DNA from: Actinomycetes bacterium
GTDB taxonomy: Bacteria; Actinomycetota; Actinomycetes; Actinomycetales; Cellulomonadaceae
Assembly: GCA_021778635.1 (NCBI GenBank)
Contig: JAJYCD010000001.1
Coordinates: 52,176 to 116,175, forward strand
Direction: 5' to 3'
DNA: 64,000 nucleotides
This document shows positions 1-8,215 of this stretch, piece by piece. Positions within the stretch are counted from its first letter, which is position 1, and the number at the start of each line of letters is the position of its first letter. The position numbers were made by a program, and so were the translations under genes. The notes beneath the pieces are model-generated. The model did not search any database. It had not been told where the DNA came from and was given only the letters and a program-made list of their open reading frames with translations.

Positions 1-326
1 CCACGCTCGGCGGCGTCGTCGTGGCGGACTCGCACCGGCCCGTGGTGCTGTTCGAGACGGGTCTCGTTCCACGCTTCTACCTCCCGCAGGTCGATGTCCG
101 GATGGACCTGCTGACCCCCGTGGCGACGGTCAGCCACTGCCCGTACAAGGGAACGGCAACCTACTGGGACCTGGCCGTCGACGGGACGACGGTCAGCGAC
201 GCCGCGTGGTCCTACCGCACGCCCTTGCCCGAGTCGACCAAGATCGCCGGCCTGGTCGCGTTCTGGCCGGAGAAGAGCGCCGAGCTGCACGTCACCGTCG
301 ACGGCCAGGAGATCGGCATCGCGTAG
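1..326 (+). CDS. DUF427 domain protein, C-terminal part
   Basis: The reading frame is already open at the window edge (first full codon at base 3) and ends at a TAG at 324-326, so the start is missing. The visible 108 residues match the DUF427 family: a GGVVVADS strand, VLFETGLVPRFYLPQVDV, then VSHCPYKGTATYWDL and KIAGLVAFW. DUF427 proteins are small single-domain beta proteins of unknown biochemical role, sometimes labelled nucleotidyltransferase-like without proof. A GTG at 21 could be mistaken for the start, but the conserved family sequence continues upstream of it. The next gene is 240 bases away and apparently unrelated. Confidence 0.85.
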   Translation, partial: TLGGVVVADSHRPVVLFETGLVPRFYLPQVDVRMDLLTPVATVSHCPYKGTATYWDLAVDGTTVSDAAWSYRTPLPESTKIAGLVAFWPEKSAELHVTVDGQEIGIA

Positions 327-565
327 GCCGGACCGGCGCGCGGACGGAGCGGTGCCCAACGGGGTGCACCTCGATCGGAACCGGCCGACCGTCACTCTCG
401 CCGACATCGCCCACGGGCTCGGCGCGCAGGCGCGATCAGGGTCGGTGCCGCACATTCCAGAATGAGTCGACGATCGGCCCGGCAGACGGAAGCAATGCCC
501 GACCAACCGGGTTTCGGGAGCACGCCGCGACCGCGGCGCGCATTCACCCGGACCTGGAGGACATG

Positions 566-1141
566 ATGGCCACGAAGGTCTCGACCCACGCATTTCCCGG
601 CACCGCGACGACATCCCTGGTGGCTCCTGCCGTCCTGCGCGGCGCAGTCTTCGGCATGGCCGCGTCCCTCGTCATGGCCGCATTCGCCATGATGGCCGCA
701 GCGACCTATCAGCACGTCGGATTCTTCTCCCCGCTCTACCACATCGCGTCGACATTCATCTCCCCGAGCACGTTGATGACATCGATGAAGAATGCGATGG
801 CGGGAAGCTCCTTCACGTTCGTCGCCGGACCGGCCGTTCTCGGCGCGATCATCCACATGATGATCGGGGCCATGTACGGCGTGATGTTCGCGCTCGTGGC
901 CGCCGCGCTGCGACCACGCGGTGCCGTGCTGGTCGCGGCCGCCGTCCTGTGGGGCGCCATGGCCTTCCTCGTGAGCTCGTTCGTGGCACTTCCGCTCGCG
1001 GCGAAGGTCTTCGATAGCGGCGACCAGATCACGCACATGGCGGCCACGGTCGGCTACGGCACGTTCCTCGCCGAGCACCTCGTGTTCGGGCTGGCGCTCG
1101 GCCTGCTCCTGGCGTCGCGACGGCTCGTCGCGCGCGACTGA
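566..1141 (+). CDS. small integral membrane protein
   Basis: About 191 residues with four or five hydrophobic stretches: residues ~22-45, ~85-105, ~110-130 and ~160-185. Charged residues are few and methionines many (MAASLVMAAFAMMAAA). A GGAGG at 556-560 lies 5 bases before the ATG at 566, so that ATG is preferred over the ATG at 563 and over the longer open frame beginning at 206. I do not recognise the family. It stands alone, 98 bases before the glycoside hydrolase gene and in the same direction. A role in transport or membrane stress would be a guess. Confidence 0.65.
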   Translation: MATKVSTHAFPGTATTSLVAPAVLRGAVFGMAASLVMAAFAMMAAATYQHVGFFSPLYHIASTFISPSTLMTSMKNAMAGSSFTFVAGPAVLGAIIHMMIGAMYGVMFALVAAALRPRGAVLVAAAVLWGAMAFLVSSFVALPLAAKVFDSGDQITHMAATVGYGTFLAEHLVFGLALGLLLASRRLVARD

Positions 1142-1238
1142 GGCGCGGACGCCCCGGGTTGCGCGCCGCACGTGCGAGGCTCGGCGCCGACGACTCCCGG
1201 TCGACGGAGGCGCCGACCACCGACGGAGAGAGGCACCG

Positions 1239-3941
1239 ATGACGACGGACCGCAGCATCCCGGCGGAGATCGACCGGCTGCGCTCGATCCCGCGAGGCCG
1301 CGAGCGGACCGGACGGCCCGGCGGACCGACGTGGGCGACCTGGGGTCCGTACGTGGCCGAGCGCGCGTGGGGCACCGTCCGCGAGGACTACTCGCCGGAC
1401 GGCACCGCCTGGGACTCGTTCCCGCACGACCACGCCCGCTCGCGCGCGTACCGCTGGAACGAGGACGGCATGGCGGCGATCTGCGACGACCGCCAGCTCC
1501 TGTGCCTGGGGCTGGCGGTGTGGAACGGTCGCGACCCGATCCTCAAGGAGCGGATGTTCGGGCTGACCGGCGACGAGGGCAACCACGGGGAGGACGTCAA
1601 GGAGTACTGGTGGTACCAGGACTCGACCCCGACGCACTCCTGGATGCGCTGGCGCTACCACTACCCGCAGGCCGAGTTCCCCTACGCGGACCTGGTGGCG
1701 GAGAACCGGGCGCGTGGTCGTCACGATCCGGAGTACGAGCTGGGTGACACCGGTGTCTTCGACGAGGACCGCTACTGGGGCATCGAGGTCACGTACGCCA
1801 AGCAGGCGCCCGACGACGTCCTGATGCTCGTGACCGTGGAGAACCGGGGCCCGGACCCGGCGACGATCTCGGTGCTGCCGACGCTGTGGTTCCGCAACAC
1901 CTGGGCGTGGGGGCGGGACACGACGCCGGTGCCGACGCTCGATCTCGCCGAGCCGGGGACCGTGCGTGCACGGCACCAGGACCTCGGGGAGCTGCACCTC
2001 GCGTACGACGCGGGGGCGACCGTGCTGTTCTGCGACAACGAGACGAACAACGAGCGCCTGTTCGGCGCGCCGAACGCGTCACCGTTCCCCAAGGACGGGA
2101 TCAACGACGCCGTGCTGCACGGCAGCCCGACCGTGAACCCCGAGGAGACGGGGACCAAGTGTGCGGTCCTGCACGAGCTCCACGTCGGGCCCGGCGAGCG
2201 CCGCGAGGTGCGCGTGCGCCTGGCCGCCGCGCCGACGGGCACACCGACGGGCAGGTCGACGGGCCGAACGACGGGCGGACCGGTCCGGGACCTGCAGGAC
2301 GGCTTCACGGCGGTCCTGACCGAGCGGGAACGCGAGGCCGACGCCTTCTACGCAGGCCTGGTCGGCACCCGGTTCACCCCGGACGAGGCGGCACTGATCC
2401 GGCAGGCGTACGCCGGGCTGCTGTGGGGCAAGCAGTTCTACCACTTCGACGTCCACGAGTGGCTCGACGGCGACCCCGTTGGTCCGCCGCCGCCCGAGTC
2501 GCGCCGCGCGGGCCGCAACGCCGCCTGGCGTCACCTGTCGGCCCACGACGTCTTCTCGATGCCCGACGCCTGGGAGTACCCGTGGTTCGCCGCCTGGGAC
2601 CTCGCGTTCCATGCGGTCGCCCTGGCGCACGTCGACCCCGAGTTCGCCAAGGGGCAGATCCTGCTGCTCCTGCAGGACACGTATATGCACCCGTGCGGGC
2701 AGCTGCCTGCGTACGAGTGGGCGTTCGGGGACGTGAACCCCCCGGTGCACGCGTGGGCCGCGCTGCGGGTGTTCCACTGCGCCGGCGACCAGGACTACGA
2801 GTTCCTCGAGCACACGTTCCACCGCCTGCTGGTCAACTTCACGTGGTGGGTCAACCGCGAGGACGCCGGCGGCGACAACGTCTTCGAGGGAGGATTCCTC
2901 GGGCTGGACAACATCGGCCCGATCGACCGGTCCGCGCCGCTCCCGGTGGCCGGGCGGCTCGAGCAGAGCGACGGCACGGCCTGGATGGCGATGTACTGCC
3001 TGGACATGCTCGAGGTCGCGCTCGTGCTCGCCGAGCACGACGACAGCTACGAGACGATGGCCACGAAGTTCCTCGAGCACTTCGCCTACATCGCGACGGC
3101 TGCCCGCCGGCAGAACCTCTGGGACGAGACCGACGGCTTCTACTACGACGTCCTCGCCGCGACGGACGGCACCCGCACGCCGATCCGGGTGCGTTCCCTG
3201 GTCGGGCTGCTGCCGATGATCGCGACCACGACGCTCGGCACCGACACGCTGAACCGTCTGCCCGGGTTCGCCGCCGATCTCGACTGGTTCATGACGCAGC
3301 GACCCGAGTTCGCCGAACCGCTGAGCGTGACGCACGTGCGTGACGGCGGGCTCGGGCGTCTGCTGGCGATGGTCCCGACGGAGAACCTGCGACGGCTGCT
3401 CGCCGCCGTGTTCGACGAGGACGAGTTCCTCTCCCCGTACGGCATCCGGTCGCTGTCCAAACGGCACGACCAGCACCCGTTCGTGCTCGAGCTCCCGGGG
3501 TTCCGCGCCGAGGTCGGCTACGAGCCGGGCGAGTCGCAGAGCGGGGTGTTCGGCGGCAACTCCAACTGGCGCGGACCGGTCTGGCTGCCGGCGAACGCCA
3601 TGCTCATCCACGGTCTGCACCGGTTCGCGCGCCTGTACGGTGGCGACTTCCAGCTCGAGCTCCCCACCGGGTCGGGTCGCATGATGACGCTGTCGGAGGT
3701 TGCGGCGGAGCTGACCCGGCGCCTCGGTGCCGTGCTGCTCCCCGGCGCGGACGGTCGACGCCCGGCCCTCGGCGACGGGCCGCCGTTCCGCGACGGCACC
3801 GCCTGGGACCGCGACGCGCTGTTCCACGAGTACTTTCACGGGGACACCGGTCAGGGCCTCGGCGCGTCGCACCAGACCGGGTGGACGGCACTCGTCGCCG
3901 ACCTCCTGCTGCACCGCGACACGTCCCTCGACGAGCCCTGA
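1239..3941 (+). CDS. MGH1-like / GH63-type glycoside hydrolase
   Basis: A 900-residue protein resembling the large actinobacterial glycosidases with an MGH1-like (alpha/alpha)6-barrel, related to family GH63 alpha-glucosidases. Recognisable stretches are WNEDGMAAICDD, LKERMFGLTGDEGNHGEDVKEYWWY and DSTPTHSWMRWRYHYPQ near the N-terminus. Further on come EWLDGDP, DAWEYPWFAAWDLAFH in the middle, and GGNSNWRGPVWLPANAMLIH near residue 775. No signal peptide is visible, so it is probably cytoplasmic and acts on a storage or compatible-solute glucoside; the substrate cannot be read from sequence. A GAGAGAGG lies just upstream of the ATG. No transporter or regulator neighbour gives further clues. Confidence 0.85.
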   Translation: MTTDRSIPAEIDRLRSIPRGRERTGRPGGPTWATWGPYVAERAWGTVREDYSPDGTAWDSFPHDHARSRAYRWNEDGMAAICDDRQLLCLGLAVWNGRDPILKERMFGLTGDEGNHGEDVKEYWWYQDSTPTHSWMRWRYHYPQAEFPYADLVAENRARGRHDPEYELGDTGVFDEDRYWGIEVTYAKQAPDDVLMLVTVENRGPDPATISVLPTLWFRNTWAWGRDTTPVPTLDLAEPGTVRARHQDLGELHLAYDAGATVLFCDNETNNERLFGAPNASPFPKDGINDAVLHGSPTVNPEETGTKCAVLHELHVGPGERREVRVRLAAAPTGTPTGRSTGRTTGGPVRDLQDGFTAVLTEREREADAFYAGLVGTRFTPDEAALIRQAYAGLLWGKQFYHFDVHEWLDGDPVGPPPPESRRAGRNAAWRHLSAHDVFSMPDAWEYPWFAAWDLAFHAVALAHVDPEFAKGQILLLLQDTYMHPCGQLPAYEWAFGDVNPPVHAWAALRVFHCAGDQDYEFLEHTFHRLLVNFTWWVNREDAGGDNVFEGGFLGLDNIGPIDRSAPLPVAGRLEQSDGTAWMAMYCLDMLEVALVLAEHDDSYETMATKFLEHFAYIATAARRQNLWDETDGFYYDVLAATDGTRTPIRVRSLVGLLPMIATTTLGTDTLNRLPGFAADLDWFMTQRPEFAEPLSVTHVRDGGLGRLLAMVPTENLRRLLAAVFDEDEFLSPYGIRSLSKRHDQHPFVLELPGFRAEVGYEPGESQSGVFGGNSNWRGPVWLPANAMLIHGLHRFARLYGGDFQLELPTGSGRMMTLSEVAAELTRRLGAVLLPGADGRRPALGDGPPFRDGTAWDRDALFHEYFHGDTGQGLGASHQTGWTALVADLLLHRDTSLDEP

Positions 3942-4054
3942 CGCGGTGCACGAGCGATGTCGTCCGATCGGCCGCAGCCGTTCCGCGCGGACGGCCTCGG
4001 TACGATCGGTCCGCCCCGGAGCCAGACCCGAACCGACCCGAGAGGGTGAGCCAC

Positions 4055-4381
4055 ATGACGCGGATCTTCGAGCTGCGCACCTACGTTGCCGAACCGGGGC
4101 GGATCGACGCCCTTCAGGCCCGGTTCCGCGACCACACGGTGGCGTTGTTCGACCGCCACGGGATGACGAGCATCGGCTACTGGGTCGAGGCCGAGAACCC
4201 CGAGACGCTCGTCTACCTGCTCGCCCACGCGGATCGCGCGTCGGCGACGGCATCGTGGGACGCGTTCCGGGCAGACCCCGAGTGGCAGCGGGTCAAGGCG
4301 GAGTCCGAGAAGGACGGCCCCGTCGTCCGATCGATCACGTCCGCGTTCCTCGACCCGACCGACTTCTCCGCGTTGCACTGA
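4055..4381 (+). CDS. NIPSNAP family protein
   Basis: A 108-residue protein beginning MTRIFELRTYVAEPGRIDAL and continuing IGYWVEAENPETLVYLLAHADRASATASWDAFRADPEW, the standard pattern of the NIPSNAP fold (a dimeric alpha/beta ferredoxin-like domain). Bacterial members have no settled biochemical role. The start is the ATG preceded by GAGAGGGTGAG. The open frame continues 174 bases upstream, but that part is arginine-rich and unlike the family. Its 3' end lies inside a 31-bp tandem duplication, so a second copy of the last codons and stop sits just downstream. Confidence 0.85.
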   Translation: MTRIFELRTYVAEPGRIDALQARFRDHTVALFDRHGMTSIGYWVEAENPETLVYLLAHADRASATASWDAFRADPEWQRVKAESEKDGPVVRSITSAFLDPTDFSALH

Positions 4382-4433
4382 CCAGCGTCTGCGCTGCGCT
4401 GCGTTGCACTGACCAGCGTCTGCGCCGCGCTGC
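4372..4433. repeat. 31-bp tandem duplication, two copies
   Basis: Bases 4372-4402 and 4403-4433 are identical except for one T/C change. The unit starts GTTGCACTGACCAGCGTCTG and ends in a GCGCTGC run. The first copy contains the last three codons and stop of the NIPSNAP gene, and the second repeats them in the intergenic space. It looks like a slippage or unequal-recombination product, and it sits where two genes converge. Confidence 0.9.
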
Positions 4434-4478
4434 GCTGACCGGCTCCGATCGCGTCCCCGCGCCGGCCGCGCGCCGCGG

Positions 4479-5249
4479 TCACCGCACCGTCCAGCCGCCG
4501 TCCACCATGAGGGTGTGGCCGGTGATCAACGACGCCGCCGGCGAGGCGAGGAACACGACCGCACCCGCGACCTCCATCGGGCGCCCGATCCGGTGCAGCG
4601 CGGCGATCCGCTCGATCACGTCCGCCCGGAAGTCCGGGTCTGCGAGCGCCGGCTCGGTCCCCGGCGTCTCGATGAACGTCGGCGCCACGGTGTTCACCGT
4701 GATCCCGTGCGGCCCCCACTCCACCGCGAGGCAACGCGCCAGGTGGGCGACCGCCGCCTTCGACATGCAGTAGACCGACTCACCCGGCAGCGCGACGGCC
4801 CCCGCCTGGGACCCGATCATGACGATCCGCCCACCACCCCGCTCGATCATGTGCCGACCGACGTACTGGCTCGTGAAGAACGTCCCCGTGACGTTGACCT
4901 GGAGCGTCGCCGCGACGTCGGCCTCGGTCACGTCCTCCGCGGGGTTGCCCGGGGCGATGCCGGCGTTGTTCACGAGGATGTCGATCCCACCGAAGTGCGC
5001 GACGGCCGCGTCCACGGCCGTCCGCACCTGCGCGAGGTCGGTCACGTCCATCTGGAGCGGGAGCGCGCGACGTCCCAGCGCCTCGATCTCCGCGACGAGG
5101 TCCGCACCGGTGGCGACGTCACGCAGGCCGACGGCGACGTCCGCCCCCGCGGCGGCGAGGGCGACGGCGATCGCGCGGCCGAGCCCCCTCCCGGCTGCGG
5201 TGACGAGCGCAGTGCTGCCGCTCAGGTCGAAGCTCGGCAGGTCGGTCAT
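4479..5249 (-). CDS. short-chain dehydrogenase/reductase (SDR)
   Basis: A 256-residue classical SDR that should oxidise or reduce an alcohol/ketone with NAD(P)H in the cytoplasm. The dinucleotide-binding glycine motif is TAAGRGLG (residues 17-24), NNAG is at 94-97, catalytic Ser147 follows MIG, and YCMSK gives Tyr160 and Lys164. The C-terminus TGHTLMVDGGWTVR is typical. The substrate is unknown; the closest general resemblance is to FabG- and gluconate-dehydrogenase-like members. A GAGGAG precedes the ATG. It lies downstream of the old yellow enzyme gene on the same strand, separated by a tandem-repeat array, so the two could be co-transcribed. Confidence 0.9.
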   Translation of the reverse strand: MTDLPSFDLSGSTALVTAAGRGLGRAIAVALAAAGADVAVGLRDVATGADLVAEIEALGRRALPLQMDVTDLAQVRTAVDAAVAHFGGIDILVNNAGIAPGNPAEDVTEADVAATLQVNVTGTFFTSQYVGRHMIERGGGRIVMIGSQAGAVALPGESVYCMSKAAVAHLARCLAVEWGPHGITVNTVAPTFIETPGTEPALADPDFRADVIERIAALHRIGRPMEVAGAVVFLASPAASLITGHTLMVDGGWTVR

Positions 5250-5292
5250 CGGGACTCCTCGGTCGCAGGCACGATCCGACGCTAGCCCCGTT

Positions 5293-5356
5293 CCGTCAAG
5301 CGCTCAGGCCGTCAAGCGCTCAGGCCGTCACGCGCTCAGGCCGTCACGCGCTCAGG
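5293..5356. repeat. 4 x 16-bp tandem repeat
   Basis: Four head-to-tail 16-mers at 5293-5308, 5309-5324, 5325-5340 and 5341-5356. The first two read CCGTCAAGCGCTCAGG and the last two CCGTCACGCGCTCAGG, so variation is a single base. On the minus strand the unit nearest the gene contains the final codons and TGA of the old yellow enzyme gene (…Leu-Ser-Ala-stop). The other three copies therefore duplicate the gene's tail into the gap before the SDR gene. Confidence 0.93.
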
Positions 5357-6417
5357 CGCGGGTAGTCCGTGTACCCCTCGGGGCCCGAACCGTAGAACGT
5401 CTGGGCGTTCGGGGTGTTCTCCGCGTGGTTGCCCTGCCAGCGCTCCACGAGGTCGGGGTTCGCGATGACGAGGCGCCCGACGGCGACCGCGTCGGCGTTC
5501 GCGTCCGCGATCAGCGCGACCGCTTCCTCCCGGGTCGTGACCCTGCCGAAGCCGCTGTTCGCGATGAGCCTCCCGCCGAACCGGGCCCGCAACCCCTGGA
5601 CCAGCTCACCGGCCGGCTCGCTGTGCAGGATGCTCACGTACGCAAGACCGAGCGGGGCGAGGCCGTCGACGAGCGCCCCATAGGTGGCCTGGGCGTCGGC
5701 GACGTCCGTCTCGACGACGTCCTGGATGTTGTGCATGGGAGACAGGCGGATGCCCACCCGGCCCGCCCCGATCGCCTCCGCGACGGCCGTCGTCACCTCG
5801 ACGACGAACCTCGCGCGGTTCTGCGCCGACCCGCCGTACTCGTCCTCACGGCGGTTCGACACCGGTGAGAGGAACTGGTGCAGCAGGTACCCGTTCGCGC
5901 TGTGGATCTCCACCCCGTCGAGCCCGGCCGCGATCGCGTTCCTCGCGGCTGCCACGAACTCGTCGCGCACGACTGCCAGCTCGTCGGTCGTGAGCGCGTA
6001 CGGGACGGGATACGACCGCTTGCCTGTCGCGGTGTGCACCTCGCCGTCGATCGCGATCGCGCTCGGGGCGACGATCCGGTCCGTCCCGGTGATCTCCGGG
6101 TGGGAGACTCGCCCGCTGTGCATGAGCTGCATGACGATCCGGCCACCCTGGGCGTGCACGGCCTCAGCGACCCGACGCCAACCCTCGACCTGCTCCTCGG
6201 TCACGATGCCGGGCTGGCCCGGGTAGGCGCGCGACTCGTGGCTCGGGTAGGTGCCCTCCGTGATGATCAGGCCGACGCTCGCCCGCTGCGCATAGTGCTC
6301 GGCGACGATGTCGCCGGGCACTCCCGAAGCGCCGGAGCGCATCCGGGTGAGTGGCGCCATCACGACCCGGTTGGGCAGGTGCAGGTCGCCGAGGGAGACG
6401 GGCGAGAACAGAACCAT
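5344..6417 (-). CDS. old yellow enzyme-type FMN ene-reductase / NADH:flavin oxidoreductase
   Basis: A 357-residue TIM-barrel flavoenzyme of the OYE family, expected to reduce activated C=C bonds with NAD(P)H via FMN. The family pair is visible as HSAN (His172, Asn175) followed by GYLLHQFLSPVSNRREDEYGGS. APLTRMR near residue 21 and LIANSGFG and AVGRLVIANPDL near the C-terminus are also typical. The ATG at 6417 starts the family sequence MVLFSPVSLGDLHLPNRVVM and follows GGAAGG; the 25 codons upstream are open but unlike the family. The stop codon lies within the 16-bp tandem array. The physiological substrate is unknown; detoxification of electrophiles is the usual inference. Confidence 0.9.
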   Translation of the reverse strand: MVLFSPVSLGDLHLPNRVVMAPLTRMRSGASGVPGDIVAEHYAQRASVGLIITEGTYPSHESRAYPGQPGIVTEEQVEGWRRVAEAVHAQGGRIVMQLMHSGRVSHPEITGTDRIVAPSAIAIDGEVHTATGKRSYPVPYALTTDELAVVRDEFVAAARNAIAAGLDGVEIHSANGYLLHQFLSPVSNRREDEYGGSAQNRARFVVEVTTAVAEAIGAGRVGIRLSPMHNIQDVVETDVADAQATYGALVDGLAPLGLAYVSILHSEPAGELVQGLRARFGGRLIANSGFGRVTTREEAVALIADANADAVAVGRLVIANPDLVERWQGNHAENTPNAQTFYGSGPEGYTDYPRLSA

Positions 6418-6563
6418 CAGTCGTTGCCTTCCGTTGGGGGAGCCCCACCGCGAACACGACGTGACCCGTGGTGCCAACCGGACCCTCGGCACCGCTATTC
6501 CTCAGCCGTACCGGGCTCAGCACTCCTGCGCGCTCACCCGCCCGCGGAGGGCCACAAAACAGC

Positions 6564-6596
6564 AACCCCCGGCCGGAGAGACTCCGACCGGGGGTT
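6564..6596 (-). terminator. rho-independent terminator after tRNA-Leu
   Basis: A strong hairpin with arms AACCCCCGG (6564-6572) and CCGGGGGTT (6588-6596) plus an inner CGGAG/CTCCG. Read on the minus strand it follows the tRNA-Leu 3' end and is itself followed by TTTT about 6 bases on. This fits an intrinsic terminator for the tRNA transcript. Confidence 0.8.
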
Positions 6597-6633
6597 ACCC
6601 GAACCACCACGTGCTCGTTGAACGAACACTCCC

Positions 6634-6719
6634 TGGTGCGCGAGGCGGGACTTGAACCCGCACGCCCTTGCGGGCACTGGCACCTGAAGCCAGCGCGTCT
6701 GCCATTTCGCCACTCGCGC
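6634..6719 (-). tRNA. tRNA-Leu(CAG)
   Basis: The minus strand folds as a class II tRNA. The acceptor stem is GCGCGAG/CTCGCGC, the anticodon arm CTGGC-TTCAGGT-GCCAG with anticodon CAG, and the long variable arm TGCCCGCAAGGGCGT. The T-arm is GCGGG-TTCAAGT-CCCGC, followed by an encoded 3' CCA at 6634-6636. A TAGTCT at 6730-6735 (minus strand) could be its -10 element. Confidence 0.96.
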
Positions 6720-6980
6720 GCGCCGGAGCAGACTAGCACGCAGGCCGCTCCCGCCTCACTCCCGCTCCGGATCCTCCAACCGGGCCCCCGCCCTCTGGCC
6801 CCGTACCAGGACACATCGCACCGTTTTGCCACCCGGATCGGCGGGTCAACCCAGCAGCACTGGATACCATCGGGGAAGACGCCGATCCGGCCGGGCCCCT
6901 GCGCCTCATGACCGGCGTGTCACGCGTGGAGGGCAGCCACCGGGTGCACGGCGATCGACCGACGACGTGAAGGAGGTGGC

Positions 6981-7691
6981 ATGGGCATCCTCGACAGGTT
7001 CGAACAAGGCGTCGAACGCGTGGTCAGCACCGCCTTCGCCAAGGCCTTCAGCAGCGAGGTCAAGCCGGTCGAGCTCGCGAGCGCGCTGCGCCGCGAGGTC
7101 GACGACAGGGCCGTCGTCGTCGACCGGGACCGCACCGTCGTACCGAACAGCTTCACCCTCGCCCTGTCCCCGGTGGACCACCAGCACGTCGAGGAGTGGG
7201 GCGCCGAGACCCTTGCCGACGAGCTCGCGGCGAACGTCACCGACCACGCCCTCGGGCAGCGCTACGCGTTCGTCGGTCCGGTCACCGTCACGTTCACCGA
7301 GGACGAGGAGCTCGAGACCGGCCGGTTCGAGGTGCACAGCACGACGGTGCGTGGTGCCGTCGCTCCGGCGACCACCGCCGCACCGAGCGCGCGTCATCCG
7401 TTGGTCGACATCGACGGTCAGCGCTACCTCCTGACCGGACCGGTCACCGTGATCGGCCGCGGGTCCGAGGCCGACATCATCGTCGACGACCCCGGCGTCT
7501 CACGCCGCCACCTGGAGATCCGGGTGACGCCGGACGGCGTCATCGCGACCGATCTCGGTTCCACGAACGGTCTGTTCGTCGAGGGCCACCAGGTTCCCGC
7601 GGCCACCCTGCTCGACGGCAACGCGCTGACGATCGGACGCACCCGCATCATGTTCTGGACCGGCGTGCCCGACGACGACCAGGACGCGTGA
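6981..7691 (+). CDS. fhaA: FhaA-type protein, DUF3662 plus FHA domain
   Basis: A 236-residue cytoplasmic adaptor. Residues 1-~115 form the DUF3662 domain (MGILDRFEQGVERVVSTAFAK, then EVKPVELASALRREVD). A short linker leads to a forkhead-associated domain at ~150-225 with the phosphothreonine-binding pattern GRGSEADI, SRRHLEI and DLGSTNG. In mycobacteria FhaA binds the phosphorylated pseudokinase associated with MurJ and tunes peptidoglycan synthesis; a pseudokinase and MurJ are also encoded here at 48.8-52.8 kb. A perfect AGGAGGT lies 4 bases before the ATG. This is the first gene of a seven-gene operon in which neighbouring genes overlap or nearly touch. Confidence 0.93.
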   Translation: MGILDRFEQGVERVVSTAFAKAFSSEVKPVELASALRREVDDRAVVVDRDRTVVPNSFTLALSPVDHQHVEEWGAETLADELAANVTDHALGQRYAFVGPVTVTFTEDEELETGRFEVHSTTVRGAVAPATTAAPSARHPLVDIDGQRYLLTGPVTVIGRGSEADIIVDDPGVSRRHLEIRVTPDGVIATDLGSTNGLFVEGHQVPAATLLDGNALTIGRTRIMFWTGVPDDDQDA

Positions 7692-8209
7692 CCCCGGTGA
7701 ACGCCCTGACGATCACCCTGCTTCGGCTGGGCTACCTGGTCCTGCTCTGGGCGTTCGTCCTCTCGGCGGTGCGGGTGCTGCGCCACGATCTCTACGGCAC
7801 GCGCATCAGCACCCGGCGCGACCCCGCGCGCACCTCCGGCCCTGCGTCCGTCACCCCGAACCGGGGCGGCGCCCCGGGCCCGGCACCACGTCACGAGCCG
7901 GCCCCCCGACGGGAACCGACCGCGACTCGTCTCGTCGTCGTCGAGGGTTCGCTGCGCGGGACGAGCGTCCCGCTCGGGACGTCGTCGGTCCTGATCGGCC
8001 GGGCGCCGTCCTGCACGCTCGTGATCGACGACATCGCGTTGTCCTCGCGACACGCGCGTCTCTTCCCGGAGGTGAACGGCTGGGTGATCGAGGATCTGGG
8101 ATCGACGAACGGCACGTTCGTCGCGGGTCGGCGGATCGATCAGCCAACCCCCGTCCCTCTGGGCGCGCAGGTGCGAGTCGGCACCAACGTCCTCGAGCTG
8201 CAGAGGTAG
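7688..8209 (+). CDS. fhaB: FhaB-type membrane-anchored FHA protein
   Basis: A 173-residue protein with an N-terminal membrane segment (LLRLGYLVLLWAFVLSAVRV), a proline/arginine linker, and a C-terminal FHA domain showing IGRAPSCTLVIDD, SSRHARLF and DLGSTNGTF. The chosen GTG start overlaps the fhaA stop (GTGA at 7688-7691), with AGGA just upstream, which implies translational coupling. A second GTG at 7697 is possible. The mycobacterial homologue (FhaB/FipA) links FtsZ and FtsQ during septation under stress. The context between fhaA and the phosphatase supports the same family role. Confidence 0.92.
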   Translation: MTPVNALTITLLRLGYLVLLWAFVLSAVRVLRHDLYGTRISTRRDPARTSGPASVTPNRGGAPGPAPRHEPAPRREPTATRLVVVEGSLRGTSVPLGTSSVLIGRAPSCTLVIDDIALSSRHARLFPEVNGWVIEDLGSTNGTFVAGRRIDQPTPVPLGAQVRVGTNVLELQR

Positions 8210-8215
8210 TCCCCG

